Source of the DNA: Diphasiastrum complanatum
Taxonomy: Eukaryota; Streptophyta; Lycopodiopsida; Lycopodiales; Lycopodiaceae
Assembly (NCBI GenBank): GCA_029204225.1
Contig: CM055111.1
Span: 27,980,340-28,044,339, forward strand
Direction: 5' to 3'
Length of the DNA stretch: 64,000 nucleotides
The notes below the pieces were generated by a model. It saw only the letters and a list, made by a program, of their open reading frames with translations. It was not told where the DNA came from and ran no database searches. Numbering within the stretch: position 1 is the first letter of the stretch; each line of letters opens with the position of its first letter. Positions 24,467 to 34,055 of the stretch are shown piece after piece. A program made the translations under genes and the position numbers.

Positions 24467-25300
24467 TGTCTGAATGTACAATGTCTAACAATCCTCTAGC
24501 AATATGCTGATAGCTTGATTTAAATGGTTTCCTAGTCTGTTTACCAACTACACAGTCTTGATAGACAGGTAACTTGACTTTATCAAGAGGATAATCGAGA
24601 TCAAGAACAATAGATTGTCTAGACATTTATTGTACAGCAGCATGATTCAAGTGACCAAGTCTATAATGCCAAAGTAAATTTTTATTTGCATGAATAGAAA
24701 AACTGAGCACTTGACTAGAGGCAGAAAAGCAATGACTTGATTTATACAAGTATATATGCCTCTTTTCGAGTGCTAGGATCTTGTCTGTCCTATCAACTAC
24801 TTTGCACTATCCACATTCAAATTCTACTCTATGTCCGAGATCTGTGATTCTGCTTACAAAGAGCATATTCACAAATTTGGTATATACAAGACTTTATAAA
24901 GTAGCCTAGACTGATCATTTGCAAAGCTTAATATTATAGTACCTTCACCTTTAATAGCTTGTGTGCTATTGTCGCCAAGGTGAACATATTTCTTGGTACT
25001 GTAAGGTGTATAGGACTCGAAACAACCAATGAGGCTGGTCATGTGCTGAGTGGCTCCGGAATCCAGGAACCAAGAACTGTTGCTGGATGCTCCTTGATGG
25101 CTGGTCATGAAGGCATCATGATCCGCTTCTTGAATTGGTTGTGGAGCTTCTACATCTACATATGCCACTTGATTCGACTGCCTCTTATTGTTGTTCTTTG
25201 CTTGCAATATCTGGTAGTCTTGAGTTTCGTGGTTGTTTCACTTGTAGTATCTGCGGAACAGCTTCTTCTTCATCTGCGAATTTGACTGTTCTTTGTGCTG
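24467..25300 (-). pseudogene. Ty1/copia Gag tail, protease and pre-integrase domain
   Basis: Reading the minus strand: a degraded zinc knuckle (RYYK.NNHETQDYQ at about 25265-25225), a linker, the protease active site SWFLDSGATQHMT at about 25080-25040, protease C-terminus to KVLYIPNL (24869), then GAG-pre-integrase (KLPVYQDCVVGKQTRKPF, ARGLLDIVHSDM) ending at the solo LTR. Stops and small indels are present near 24868 and 24626. Continues into the integrase at 23309-22780. Confidence 0.88.
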
Positions 25301-25409
25301 TTCTAGTTTCTAGTTTGGCTTTTATTGCTTCGGGCCTTTCTTCTTCTTCTGCTTAGTCGTGCTCTTGTGTTGCTGTATAAAGCATGAGAATCAGCTGAGG
25401 AACTTGAGG

Positions 25410-25776
25410 CTTACTGTGTCTTCCTGCAACGATCAAGATTTTGGTATAAACCCTCAAGAGCAACTTCAGATAACAATGAAAAGAAATGACAACATTCTTG
25501 CAATGGTTGAGGTCGAGGAAGATTGGTGTCTCGTCCACATTCGATCAGAACTAGACATGTTGCAATTCGATCTACCTCAGTACTATCAATTTCGATTGAA
25601 TTTTATAAAGGTACGTTATGCCATATAAAAATGTTTCTTTTTTTCTATTTCCAAGTGAATCAGTTTCATAAAATATATTAACTAAAACAGTTTCTCTTGT
25701 GTAGGTAAGAGTAAGGTAGGAAGAGCATATAAAATGCAAAGACATTGGAACATCCATCGAGATTGAAGATTCATAG
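25410..25776 (+). pseudogene. unknown two-exon gene family, copy U1
   Basis: Exon 1 (to 25610) encodes a motif NDNILAMVEVEEDWCLVHIR followed by LPQYYQFRLNFIK; GT at 25611, AG at 25703-25704 (94-bp intron, phase 0); exon 2 (25705-25776) encodes a basic stretch, HIKCKDIGTSIEIEDS and TAG. A TAG at 25717 in exon 2 breaks it. The same layout with a conserved intron position occurs in copy U2 at 31486-31024 on the other strand, sharing DQD, VEVEEDW, the F-R block and IKC.DIG..I. I cannot name the family. The upstream limit is uncertain because the copia Gag remnant is close. Probably a fragment of a host or transposon-carried gene. Confidence 0.5.
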
Positions 25777-26441
25777 ATTATGGACTATGGAATTTTGCAT
25801 TATGTAATACAATTTTTTGTATACATCATTTTTGAAAATATATGAACCACTTTTTCTATGAGGCTCTTTCATTTCTATGATCTCCATTTCCATGATGCAA
25901 AACACAATGTAATTGCAACTGGATAATATGAGCTTTCAATAACAAGATTCATTGTCTCCTGCAGGAAATGCACTATCTCCACTGGGGAGGTCTTTAGTCA
26001 CTTGAACTCCAGTGACCACTACAATCGACGCTTGCCCTTGTTGATGTCTCGTATATATCGGTTGTATTTTGGTCTTCATTGCCTTGGTCTAAATTGTCCT
26101 TGTCTTGGCATATTTGGATATGTTCAGAAGATGAACTGATGAAAGCTTTGCTGCAACAAATCTAAGTTTGTCGCATGTTTGGATTGGTTGTGGCAAAGGT
26201 TCCATCAGATCATCTTTCTGAACTCATAAAAAAAAAACCATGGTAAAGGCAAGGCAGACCAAGGCTATGAAAAACAAACTTGTCGGAAAACCGTAGAAAT
26301 TGAGATGAATGAATCATAACCTGAATTAATAACAGAAAAAAAAACAAGTAAGAACAACCACATAAAAACTGTTAATATATTTCTATTAAAATTTTCTGTA
26401 CATGTGTCTCATCCACATCAAGTGAGACAAATATTTAATCA
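25777..26441. other. flank of the family A element; small conserved block
   Basis: Mostly AT-rich. Minus strand 25985-25905 reads SPVEIVHFLQETMNLVIES, closely matching 30038-29935 (minus) on the far side of the family A element. Otherwise no gene is seen. Confidence 0.5.
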
Positions 26442-26446
26442 GTATC

Positions 26447-27059
26447 TGTCAAAATATTGAAAAATCTATCTAATGTTGTGAGTATGGGTCCTAAAAATGC
26501 CAAAGATGAATTGAGCTCTTTTGGCTTAGTAAAGACCCATCTTAGAATTAAATATTCAAGGTAAGTAGAAGTAGAAACTTGAGCTACCATAGGAATTGCC
26601 ATTTGTACTTTACATGCCACATTTAATGCATGAAAAGACTATGTGGCACAATTAGACATAGTGAGGTGGCTTGGATAAGTCTAGATAGCTTGAGAGGTGA
26701 ATCCACAACTCCAATTCAACTTCAAGTAGGAGAAGAGTCCATGGATCTATATATATGTGTTGTACTCTCATTGAGAATATGATGAAATTTGTGTGTGATT
26801 CAAATTTGGAGACAAGCTCTTTGTGCCCTCTCTCTCTCAACGAGTTTTGTACTTTCTATTTTTTCTCTCTAGCCGAGTAGAGGCATTTATGATGCTTTGT
26901 CTTATGTTTTGTTGACAGATCTTGCTTGTAACACAATAGTATTGCTTGTATGATCAGCTTTCCTATTGACAACCAATGCTAGTATGATCTTTATGGTGTT
27001 ATTGTGCTTCAGAGATCAAAAATACATGTGTAGGGCATCCCACATGTGTGAATTCAGCA
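26447..27059 (+). repeat. 5' LTR, family A
   Basis: Starts TGTCAAAATATTG, ends GTGTGAATTCAGCA. It contains a TATA-like ATCTATATATATGTG at about 26744-26758 and a CT-rich leader, as in the other two copies. Confidence 0.95.
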
Positions 27060-27071
27060 TGGTATCAGAGC
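27060..27071 (+). promoter_or_regulatory. primer-binding site
   Basis: TGGTATCAGAGC, complementary to the initiator Met tRNA, immediately follows the 5' LTR. The 740-bp leader from here to the Gag ATG (27813) is non-coding. Confidence 0.95.
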
Positions 27072-27812
27072 CTACCTAAGTTTTACAAGAAAATCTAATC
27101 AAAAAGTTTGCAGATCTGATCAGATTTCAAGCTAGGAATTGTCTAGATTCTACCTTCTAGCTAGTTTGCAGTTTTCTTGTGATTCTGAGCTACAAACCAC
27201 ATTGAATGGGCCAGATCAGATACTGTACGGAATTTCAGGTGCTGACACGTGTGAAATCCGCCCATTTTCAGATTGGTGGTTCTCTCTCACCTCAAATCCA
27301 AATTTCAAGCAAATTAGCCCACTAGAAAGCTAGAAATGTCTAGAATTTGATGCAATTTGAATCATGACAGTTGGATAAGCCAATCAGAAGTTATAAGCTT
27401 TTGAAGAGTCGTAGGTAGGGTGCCTAGACCTATGGCAAATCGTGTGTACATGCCATTTATTGCTTGAATGATCACAAAAATCATCCAGAACTATACAATC
27501 TCATCAATATGTGATTTAGACAAAACTTATAGGTTCTAGACAAATTGTTTCATAGAAATAGATTGTATTTGAGTCAATTTGACATTTTTGAAAATTTCAC
27601 ACGTGTGAAATTCAGAGAACCATAACTTTTGCCATACTTCATCTTTTTTGATGATTCAAATCTTGTTTTAGAGAGATTGTCAGGTAGTGAGATCTATCTC
27701 ACAGTTTTTTGCTAAGTCTTACATAGGATTTGGTTCAGTACCCTTGATTGGTTCCTATAGTGAGAAGAAAAGCAATTCTTTCATCCATCTTTTTTGATTT
27801 CCATCATTCTTT

Positions 27813-29141
27813 ATGACTTCAATGGGTGTCTTTCTATTAGAAGCAAGTGAAAGATTGTCAACCTCCAATTACTCAATTTGGAAGGTTAGAATGGAATTTG
27901 TCTTTATACTACAAGATGTGATGGATATTGTACTTGGCATTGAAGAAGAACCACAAATTCCTCAAGAAATTCCAAAGTACAAAAAGAGAGCCAGGATGGC
28001 TCTACATTATATTAAGATGAATGTCTCAAATGACATCTTAAGAGAAATTGGTGCTTGTACTAATGCCAAAGATGCTTGGGATACTCTCAAGTCTATCTAT
28101 GAGGCAAAGAATACTTCTAGACTTCTAACACTAAGAAACCAAATTTTTCAAAGTCTACAGAGAAGTGATGAATGTGCTTCAGCTTATTTAATGAGAGTTA
28201 AAGACCTCCATAGAGAATTGTCATGCATAGGAGACTCCATCAACCAAAATGAACTTATTCAAGTCATACTTAATGGGTTAAAGGAGGAATATAACAACCT
28301 TGTTCAGAATTATGCCATTAAGGAGGAGCTACCAAGTTTGGAAGCACTCCAAAGTGTGCTCATTTCTGAAGAATCAAGACAAGAGTATAAACTCTTGAAA
28401 ATGGAGAAACTGTCTCTCAACATTGATGGTAAAGCTCTCTTTACCAAAGACAAGCACAAGACAAGAAGTAAGAATCAACACCAATTCTCTTCAAACAAGA
28501 ACAATCTTATTTCCAAGGAGAAAGGAGATGAGGATGAGTCCTCTCAAGCTTCCACATCCAAGAAGGATGAAAGATCCTTCGAGGACATCACACTTAATAG
28601 GAGTCTTATAGGCTCTTTAATTTGGCTTACTATCACTAGACCTGATTTGAGCTATTGTGTGCACAAATTTAGTCAATTTATGCAAGATCCCAAGATCCAA
28701 CATTGGAAGATGGCCAAGAGAGTTTTAAGATATGTATCTTCTACTCAAGATTATGGTTTATTGTACAAGAATGAAGATCTAACCATTGTTGGCTATTCCG
28801 ATTCCAATTTTGCAAGTGATAAAATGGATCGAAAGTCCATTAATGCATATACTATCTTTCTTGGAGGCAATCTTGTGTCTTGGCTTTCAAAGAAGCAGGA
28901 TACCATATCTCTATCATCTTGTGAGGCCGAGTACAAAGCACTCACTACAACAACTAAAGAGGTGCTTTGGATCAAGAGGTTAATCATGGAGCTAAATTGC
29001 ATCCAAGAGGATGATCTTCCCTTGATCAAATGTGACAACATATCAGCACAAGCTCTTGCAAACAATCCTATTTTTCATGCAAGAAGCCAAGCATATAGAA
29101 GTGGCACAACATTTTGTAAGGGAAAAGCTCATTGGAGGTGA
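27813..29141 (+). CDS. Gag-RNase H fusion ORF (442 codons)
   Basis: Residues 1 to about 245 are a copia Gag: LLEASERLSTSNYSIWKVRM at the start, CTNAKDAWDTLKSIYEAKNT in the UBN2 capsid domain, NGLKEEYNNLVQNYAIKEEL, and a Lys/Ser-rich linker ending STSKK. From about 250 it continues in frame into the end of RT and RNase H: SFEDITLNRSLIGSLIWLTI, TRPDLSYCVHKFSQFMQDP, GYSDSNFASDKMDRKSINAY, SWLSKKQDTISLSSCEAEYK, IKCDNISAQALANNPIFHAR. A one-base insertion near 29088 shifts the last 60 codons; the proper C-terminus (EAKHIEVAQHFVREK to FDPH) is in another frame, 29085-29274. The zinc knuckle, protease, integrase and YVDD are absent. The start matches the Gag start of the related minus copy at 32710. 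Family knowledge: Gag packages RNA, RNase H degrades the RNA template. Confidence 0.88.
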   Translation: MTSMGVFLLEASERLSTSNYSIWKVRMEFVFILQDVMDIVLGIEEEPQIPQEIPKYKKRARMALHYIKMNVSNDILREIGACTNAKDAWDTLKSIYEAKNTSRLLTLRNQIFQSLQRSDECASAYLMRVKDLHRELSCIGDSINQNELIQVILNGLKEEYNNLVQNYAIKEELPSLEALQSVLISEESRQEYKLLKMEKLSLNIDGKALFTKDKHKTRSKNQHQFSSNKNNLISKEKGDEDESSQASTSKKDERSFEDITLNRSLIGSLIWLTITRPDLSYCVHKFSQFMQDPKIQHWKMAKRVLRYVSSTQDYGLLYKNEDLTIVGYSDSNFASDKMDRKSINAYTIFLGGNLVSWLSKKQDTISLSSCEAEYKALTTTTKEVLWIKRLIMELNCIQEDDLPLIKCDNISAQALANNPIFHARSQAYRSGTTFCKGKAHWR

Positions 29142-29283
29142 AATCAACTTAGAACATGTCGACACATCTTCGTGTATTGCTGATCTTCTCACAAAGCCAC
29201 TTTGCAAAAGTGCCTTCTCAAAGCATAGGTCTAATCTTGGTCTTATCTCAAGATCAATGTTTGATCCACATTAGATACATTTT

Positions 29284-29292
29284 TAGGAGGAG
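29284..29292 (+). promoter_or_regulatory. polypurine tract
   Basis: AGGAGGAG immediately before the TGTC of the 3' LTR; primes plus-strand synthesis. The same tract occurs in the family D mini-element. Confidence 0.85.
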
Positions 29293-29904
29293 TGTCAAAA
29301 TATTAAAAAATCTATCTAATGTTGTGAGTATGGGTCCTAAAAATGCCAAAGATGAATTGAGCTCTTTTGGCTTAGTAAAGACCCATCTTAGAATTAAATA
29401 TTCAAGGTAAGTAGAAGTAGAAACTCGAGCTACCATAGGAATTGCCATTTGTACTTTACATGCCACATTTAATGCATGAAAATTCTATGTGGCACAATTA
29501 GACATAGTGAGGTGGCTTGGATAAGTCTAGATAGCTTGAGAGGTGGATCCACAACTCCAATTCAACTTCAAATAGGAGAAGAGTCCATGGATCTATATAT
29601 ATGTGATGTACTCTCATTGAGAATATGATTAAATTTGTGTGTAATGCAAATTTGAGACAAGCTCTTTGTGCCCTCTCTCTCTCCACGAGTTTTGTACTTT
29701 CTATTTTTTCTCTCTAGCCAAGTAGAGACATTCATGATGCTTTGTCTTATGTTTTGTTGACATATCTTGCTTGTAACACAATAATATTGCTTGTATGATC
29801 ATCTTTCCTATTGACAACCAATGCTAGTCTGATCTTTATGGTGTTATTGTGCTTAGGAGATCAAAAATACATGTGTAGGGCATCCCACACGTGTGAATTC
29901 AGCA
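29293..29904 (+). repeat. 3' LTR, family A
   Basis: 612 bp, TGTCAAAATATTA to AATTCAGCA, followed by the duplication GTATC. Confidence 0.95.
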
Positions 29905-30044
29905 GTATCAACTATCTATGATCTCTAAATTCATTTCTCTAGTTGGAAGTAGCTTGGGTGGAGAACACTCAGCCACTGCAACTGGATATGAATTTTCGAT
30001 CACAAGCTTTATGGTCTCCTACCTGAAGTGCATTATCTCCATTG

Positions 30045-30616
30045 GAGAGACCTTCTGTAAGGAGTGTCACTCTGTCACTTGGGCTAAATGTTCGTTTTGC
30101 CATGACAACCATGCAGGCCTTACAGGGTGTTGCAGAATATTTTATGTCCTAGTTTTTTGAGGATACTTGTCTTTTGGCAGTGCATGGTAAATGTGTCACC
30201 ATCATGCCAAAGGATTTCATCATTCTCAGAAGGCTTCGAGACCGGTTTTCTGGTCTGCATGTTGATAACACCAGCACCTCCAGAGACCTGCCTCTAGATA
30301 GAACCGACTTGCCGACTAGCTCTAGGAGGAAGAGGAAGCATACTGTTATTGTTTCCACTTCTTTTTTTGCTCCTGTACATAATCTTTTTGTAAGAATTCC
30401 ATATGATCCTACCCCATATTTTTTTACTATCATTGTTTATAATTTGCTGATTCTCGTGTTTTGTGATGACAGTTCACTCTTGAGTCGTATACTCTTGATG
30501 ATGTATATAGATTTCGGCAAGAGTTGATCAGAACCTATGTCCAGAATGATGTAAGCATTGCACCTGAGATCGAGGGCCCTCAAAAGCAAGCTGCTCCTGC
30601 CTTAACAGCCTTTTAG
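30045..30616 (+). pseudogene. CENH3-like histone H3 C-terminal fragment with an extension
   Basis: From about 30052 the frame reads FCKECHSVTWA, then (shifted) ALQGVAEYFMS, a TAG at 30150, FFEDTCLLAVHGKCVTIMPK, DFIILRRLRDRF. This follows the histone fold of H3 (helix 2 ALQEA.EYFLV.LFED, then CAIHAKRVTIMPKD). EYF and KDF.L.RRL favour the centromeric variant CENH3 over canonical H3. H3 normally ends a few residues later; here the frame stays open (PLDRTDLPTSSRRKRKH) to a GT donor at 30390, and after an 82-bp intron (AG 30471-30472) resumes in phase with TLDDVYRFRQELIRTYVQND and stops at 30614-30616. The internal stop and frameshift mark it as a pseudogene or a rearranged, partly decayed gene. 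The extension is unrecognised. The histone N-terminal half is absent here; a matching N-terminal piece lies at 49191. Confidence 0.65.
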
Positions 30617-30627
30617 GTTTCTCAAGA

Positions 30628-30833
30628 TGCAAATCTTATTTTATATAAAAGGAATAAAAGTCCTTCCTAATACATAGGAAGACAATATTATAGTAGAGAG
30701 TCCTCTTGCCTTAAAAGGCATTGAGGCCCTTCCCGAAATAGAGGAAGGCGAGAATATAGAAGGAGTTGTTCCCTTATTAGTTCCTAATATTGATAAAGAA
30801 AATATAGAAGAATTGACTGAATAGAGATCTATT
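30628..30833 (+). other. acidic coding-like stretch with an internal repeat
   Basis: After the stop at 30616, bases 30690-30825 read acidic codons (ESPLALKGIEALPEIEEGEN, VPNIDKENIEELTE, stop). The unit KGI.ALPEIEEGENI is preceded by a decayed copy about 66 bp upstream (KGIKVLPNT.EEDNI), so a 22-codon tandem repeat is likely. It may be the tail of the preceding rearranged gene or unrelated. No known domain. Confidence 0.35.
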
Positions 30834-31023
30834 TGTAAATAGAGATACATAAAAAATAAAGATACAATCATTTTACATGTAAACAACTCGTTTATGGGTT
30901 TTTTTTATTGATATCAATATAGATTCTTACAATTAGGTTGTGTCCATAGTGTAATATTGGAATGTGATTTTCTATATTGATAAAAAGACATGATGATTGG
31001 CATGTATTTGCTGATAGTGAATC

Positions 31024-31486
31024 TCAATGTTCTTCCATAAGTTGGATTGTTTCGCCAATATCTCTACATTTGATCTTGAGCTCATGTCTTTTACGTACCT
31101 GCATAAAACTAATACAAAGTTAATTACAATTAGTACAGAGATTGTATTAGAAAGTTTTGATTGAAACTATTCATAAAAAATCAGTGTTTATAGTTACTTA
31201 CGAGTTTACCATTGAAAATGAATCTGAAGTCTGAAAGTACATCATCTTGTAGGAGCAATGGTTTTCGCCTGATGTAGTTTAGACTCCAATCTTCTTCCAC
31301 CTCAACACACGTCAAAACGGCATCATTGTATATAATTTCAATATTTTTTTGTTTTGAATGCCCACTGGCTTCCAAGTCTTGATCAAGTAACACCCATTTA
31401 CCTTTATTTTTTTTCCATCTTTGATAATGGAAGCATAAGCTCAACATTTGTTTCTCAATTTGATAACGGAAGCACATGGAAGACAT
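31024..31486 (-). pseudogene. unknown two-exon gene family, copy U2
   Basis: Minus strand. Exon 1 (to 31202) encodes KGKWVLLDQD, then NDAVLTCVEVEEDWSLNYIR, then DDVLSDFRFIFNGKL; donor GT 31201-31200, acceptor AG 31100-31099 (103-bp intron, phase 0); exon 2 (31098-31024) encodes VRKRHELKIKCRDIGETIQL, MEEH and TGA. No stop interrupts this part, so the 3' end of the gene is open here. The 5' side abuts the stop of a copia protease fragment at 31488, so the beginning is probably lost. It matches copy U1 (25410-25776) in both exons and intron phase. Function unknown; no catalytic motif is visible. Confidence 0.55.
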
Positions 31487-31487
31487 T

Positions 31488-32710
31488 TTAATTTTGCAAA
31501 TTGAATTTTACATCACAACCACAATCAGACAACTTTCCAACACTTATTAAGTTCTTTGTAAGCTTAGGAACAAAAAGAACATTGGAAAGTGATAGAACTT
31601 TAGAAGAAGCAAGTTTCAATGGAATGTTGCCAATTCCTTCAATAGAGCATTCACGATCATTTGCAGTATAAATAGATCTTTTAAATCCTTTATAAGGTAC
31701 AATAGAGTCAAAGGACTCCCTTGAACAACACATATGTGAAGAGGCTCCACTATCGATGTACCAAGCTCCATCTTTCTTGAAGGGTGTTGAAGAAAAGCTT
31801 GACACCATGAGTGATCCTTCTCCATCACTTGCAATAAAGTCTTCTTCTTTCTCATTAGAGAGATTTGCTTGTTTGAGTTGATTTTCCTTTTGAAGCAATT
31901 AGAGGCATAGTGCCCCTTCTTGCCACAAAAGAAACACTTAACTTTCTTCTTCTTGGTCTTTGAAGTAGAAGGATGAGATGAGTCATCCTCTTCACCATCT
32001 TTGTCTCTTTTCTTGGCTTTGTCTTTGTTGAAAACATGAGAAAACTGGCTCTTGCTGCTTCCTTTATGCTTGTCCTTGACAAAGAGAGCTTTGTCACTTC
32101 CAATATGCTCGAGTTTGTTCATCCTAGAAAGTTTTTAACTTTGCCTCGCTTCTTCAGAGATGAGAATTCCTTGAAGAGTTTCTAAATTGGGCAACTCCTC
32201 CTTAATGGCAAAGAATTGAACAAGATTATCATAGTCTTCTTTTAATCCATTTAGAATGACTTGTACTAGCTCATCTTAATTGATTGTGACACCAACACAA
32301 GCAAGCTCCCTATGAAGATCTTCTACTCTCACAACATAATTTGATGCACTCTCCTCACTTCTTTAAAAGCTTTGGAAAATCTGATTTCTAGGAGTGAGTA
32401 TTCTAGAAGTGTTCTTAGCTTCATAGATGGACTTAAGTGCATCCCAAGCATCTTTGGTAGTGGTGCAAGATCCTTTTTCTCTTAGAATCTCATTAGAGAC
32501 ATTCATTTTAATGAAGTGTAGAGCCATTCTAGCTCTCTTCTTATACTTTGGTATTTCAAGTTGTGCTTGAGACTCCTCCTCAATACCAAGTACTATGTCC
32601 ATAACATCCTAGAGTATCAAAATAGACTCCATCCTTACCTTCCATATTGAGTAATTAGAGGTACTTAGTCTTTCACTTGCTTCTAGGAGATATCCTCTCA
32701 CAAATGCCAT
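31488..32710 (-). pseudogene. Ty1/copia Gag-protease remnant, family D
   Basis: The minus-strand Gag starts at 32710 (LLEASERLSTSNYSIWKVRM, nearly the family A Gag start), with UBN2 segment TTKDAWDALKSIYEAKNTSR, stops at about 32603 and 32365, a Lys-rich linker, zinc knuckle CFFCGKKGHYASNC at about 31940-31900, and protease WYIDSGASSHMC at about 31770-31735 with LFVPKLTKNLISVGKLSD. It stops at 31488 after NLQN, where the pre-integrase domain should begin, so everything downstream is deleted. The upstream leader (32711-33466), primer site and LTR D1 are in place, so this is the 5' end of a minus-strand element. Confidence 0.9.
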
Positions 32711-33466
32711 ATTGTGAAGACTTCTTGTTATTGGACAATTATATGTTTGAGCTTGTTCCAATCAAACTTGATGTTGCTACTCTCTTTAACTATAGGTACT
32801 TTCAAGGGTGTGCTACCTTCCTATGTGAAAAACTTGCAATTGTATTTGAGATAGATCTCAAATATTCCACAAAACAAGATAATCTAGATTAGTCTCTCAA
32901 AATGGATTGAGGCACTTAGACAAGTTTGAATTCTACTTTTGGCACGTGTTAGATGCTCCAAAAGAAAAAACTAAAGATTCACAAAAGGCTCAAAGGTGTT
33001 CAATAACATCAAACTTTGTCTTTATCTTCAATTTCTTGTGCTAGATACTCAAAACAATGGATTAAAATCAAGCAAGATTGAATCAAATCAAAAAGTGGTC
33101 ACTTAGATTTTGGAACTCTCCCTACCTTCTTTAAGAACTTATAACTCTTGATAGACACATCAAATTGATTTGGGATCAATTGCTATGGAAAGTACTTTTC
33201 ATAAGCTTTCCATCAAGCTATAACATCAATATCTTTGGACCAAATAGCAAGGAATTAAAGGGGACTCAAAATCTCTGATTTTCACATGTGCGAAATTCCA
33301 AAATTCCGTACAATGTCAGTTCTGATCTGAAAATTCAGTTTCTATCCTCTTTGATCCAAATACTTTTCAAGAAAAGGTAAAGAAAAGTGATTCACTATTT
33401 TTTTGCTTGAATTGGGCTCACAAATTCTTGAACAATCAAAGATAATAGCATGCAAAGCTTAATTTG

Positions 33467-33478
33467 GCTCTGATACCG
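33467..33478 (-). promoter_or_regulatory. primer-binding site of the family D element
   Basis: The minus strand reads CGGTATCAGAGC immediately after the LTR end TTGTCA; one base from the Met tRNA consensus. The 756-bp leader 33466-32711 between it and the Gag ATG has no gene. Confidence 0.85.
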
Positions 33479-34055
33479 TGACAACATTTCTAGCAAATTC
33501 ACACGTGTGGGCAATGATTCTCAAATGTGAATGATCTTATTAATCTTTAAGATTAGCACACAAACTGATTCTAGATTGAATATCAAGATCTAGTACAGAA
33601 TTTAATGGCTTAATCACAATCTAGCATGCTAAGAATAAAAAAATAATAGCTGTGATTAACAAGAGAGAAAAAGTACAAGAATTTAGTGCATGAGCATAAG
33701 CCTCAACTAGAGTTAGAGAGAGAAAGAGAGAGCAATATTCAAGCAAATGATAGTGTAGATCCAAAATTGGATGGAATAGCTTCAAAACTTGGTTCTTCAT
33801 CAAAGATTATGAGAATGTCTACACATATTTATGGAGTTTGAGGTAGCTCGAGGTAGAACCACATCCATCCACCTTCCATCCACATCTATGAGTGAAAACT
33901 AGAGTATTAGTGACATATGTCACATCTCATGCATGCATTTCTACCTACTTTTACCAAGTGTCATTTTTTCCAACTAGAATTGTACAGATCATTTTTACAT
34001 AGATAAAACTTTTGGCAAGCCTAAAGTCAAGATAGATGATTTCTCATTTTCAACA
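33479..34055 (-). repeat. 5' LTR, family D copy 1
   Basis: 577 bp on the minus strand, TGTTGAAAATGAG to TTGTCA. It shares with the copies at 54834 and 55809 the blocks CATCTTGACTTTAGGCTTGC, GTGGTTCTACCTCGAGCTAC, ATGAAGAACCAA, TAGCATGCTAGATTGTG. Shorter than those (about 770-790 bp) because of internal deletions. It interrupts the copia RT sequence at 34056. Confidence 0.88.

Larger units (their letters stand above)
26447..29904 (+). mobile_element. complete non-autonomous Ty1/copia element, family A
   Basis: 3458 bp with both LTRs (613 and 612 bp), a primer-binding site directly after the 5' LTR, a polypurine tract directly before the 3' LTR, and a perfect 5-bp target-site duplication GTATC (26442-26446 and 29905-29909). 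The internal region codes only for Gag joined to RNase H; zinc knuckle, protease, integrase and RT palm are deleted. It therefore keeps every cis signal for transcription, priming and integration and would depend on enzymes from another element. The LTRs differ at roughly 24 positions by eye (about 4 percent), so the insertion is not recent. Confidence 0.95.

Noticed and set aside
25359-25410. ATG at 25359 as the start of U1
   Set aside because: The residues before about 25420 have no match in copy U2 and lie in sequence antisense to a copia Gag tail.
30174-30260. Canonical histone H3 gene
   Set aside because: EYF, KDF and RRL deviate from canonical H3 toward CENH3, and the frame is broken upstream.
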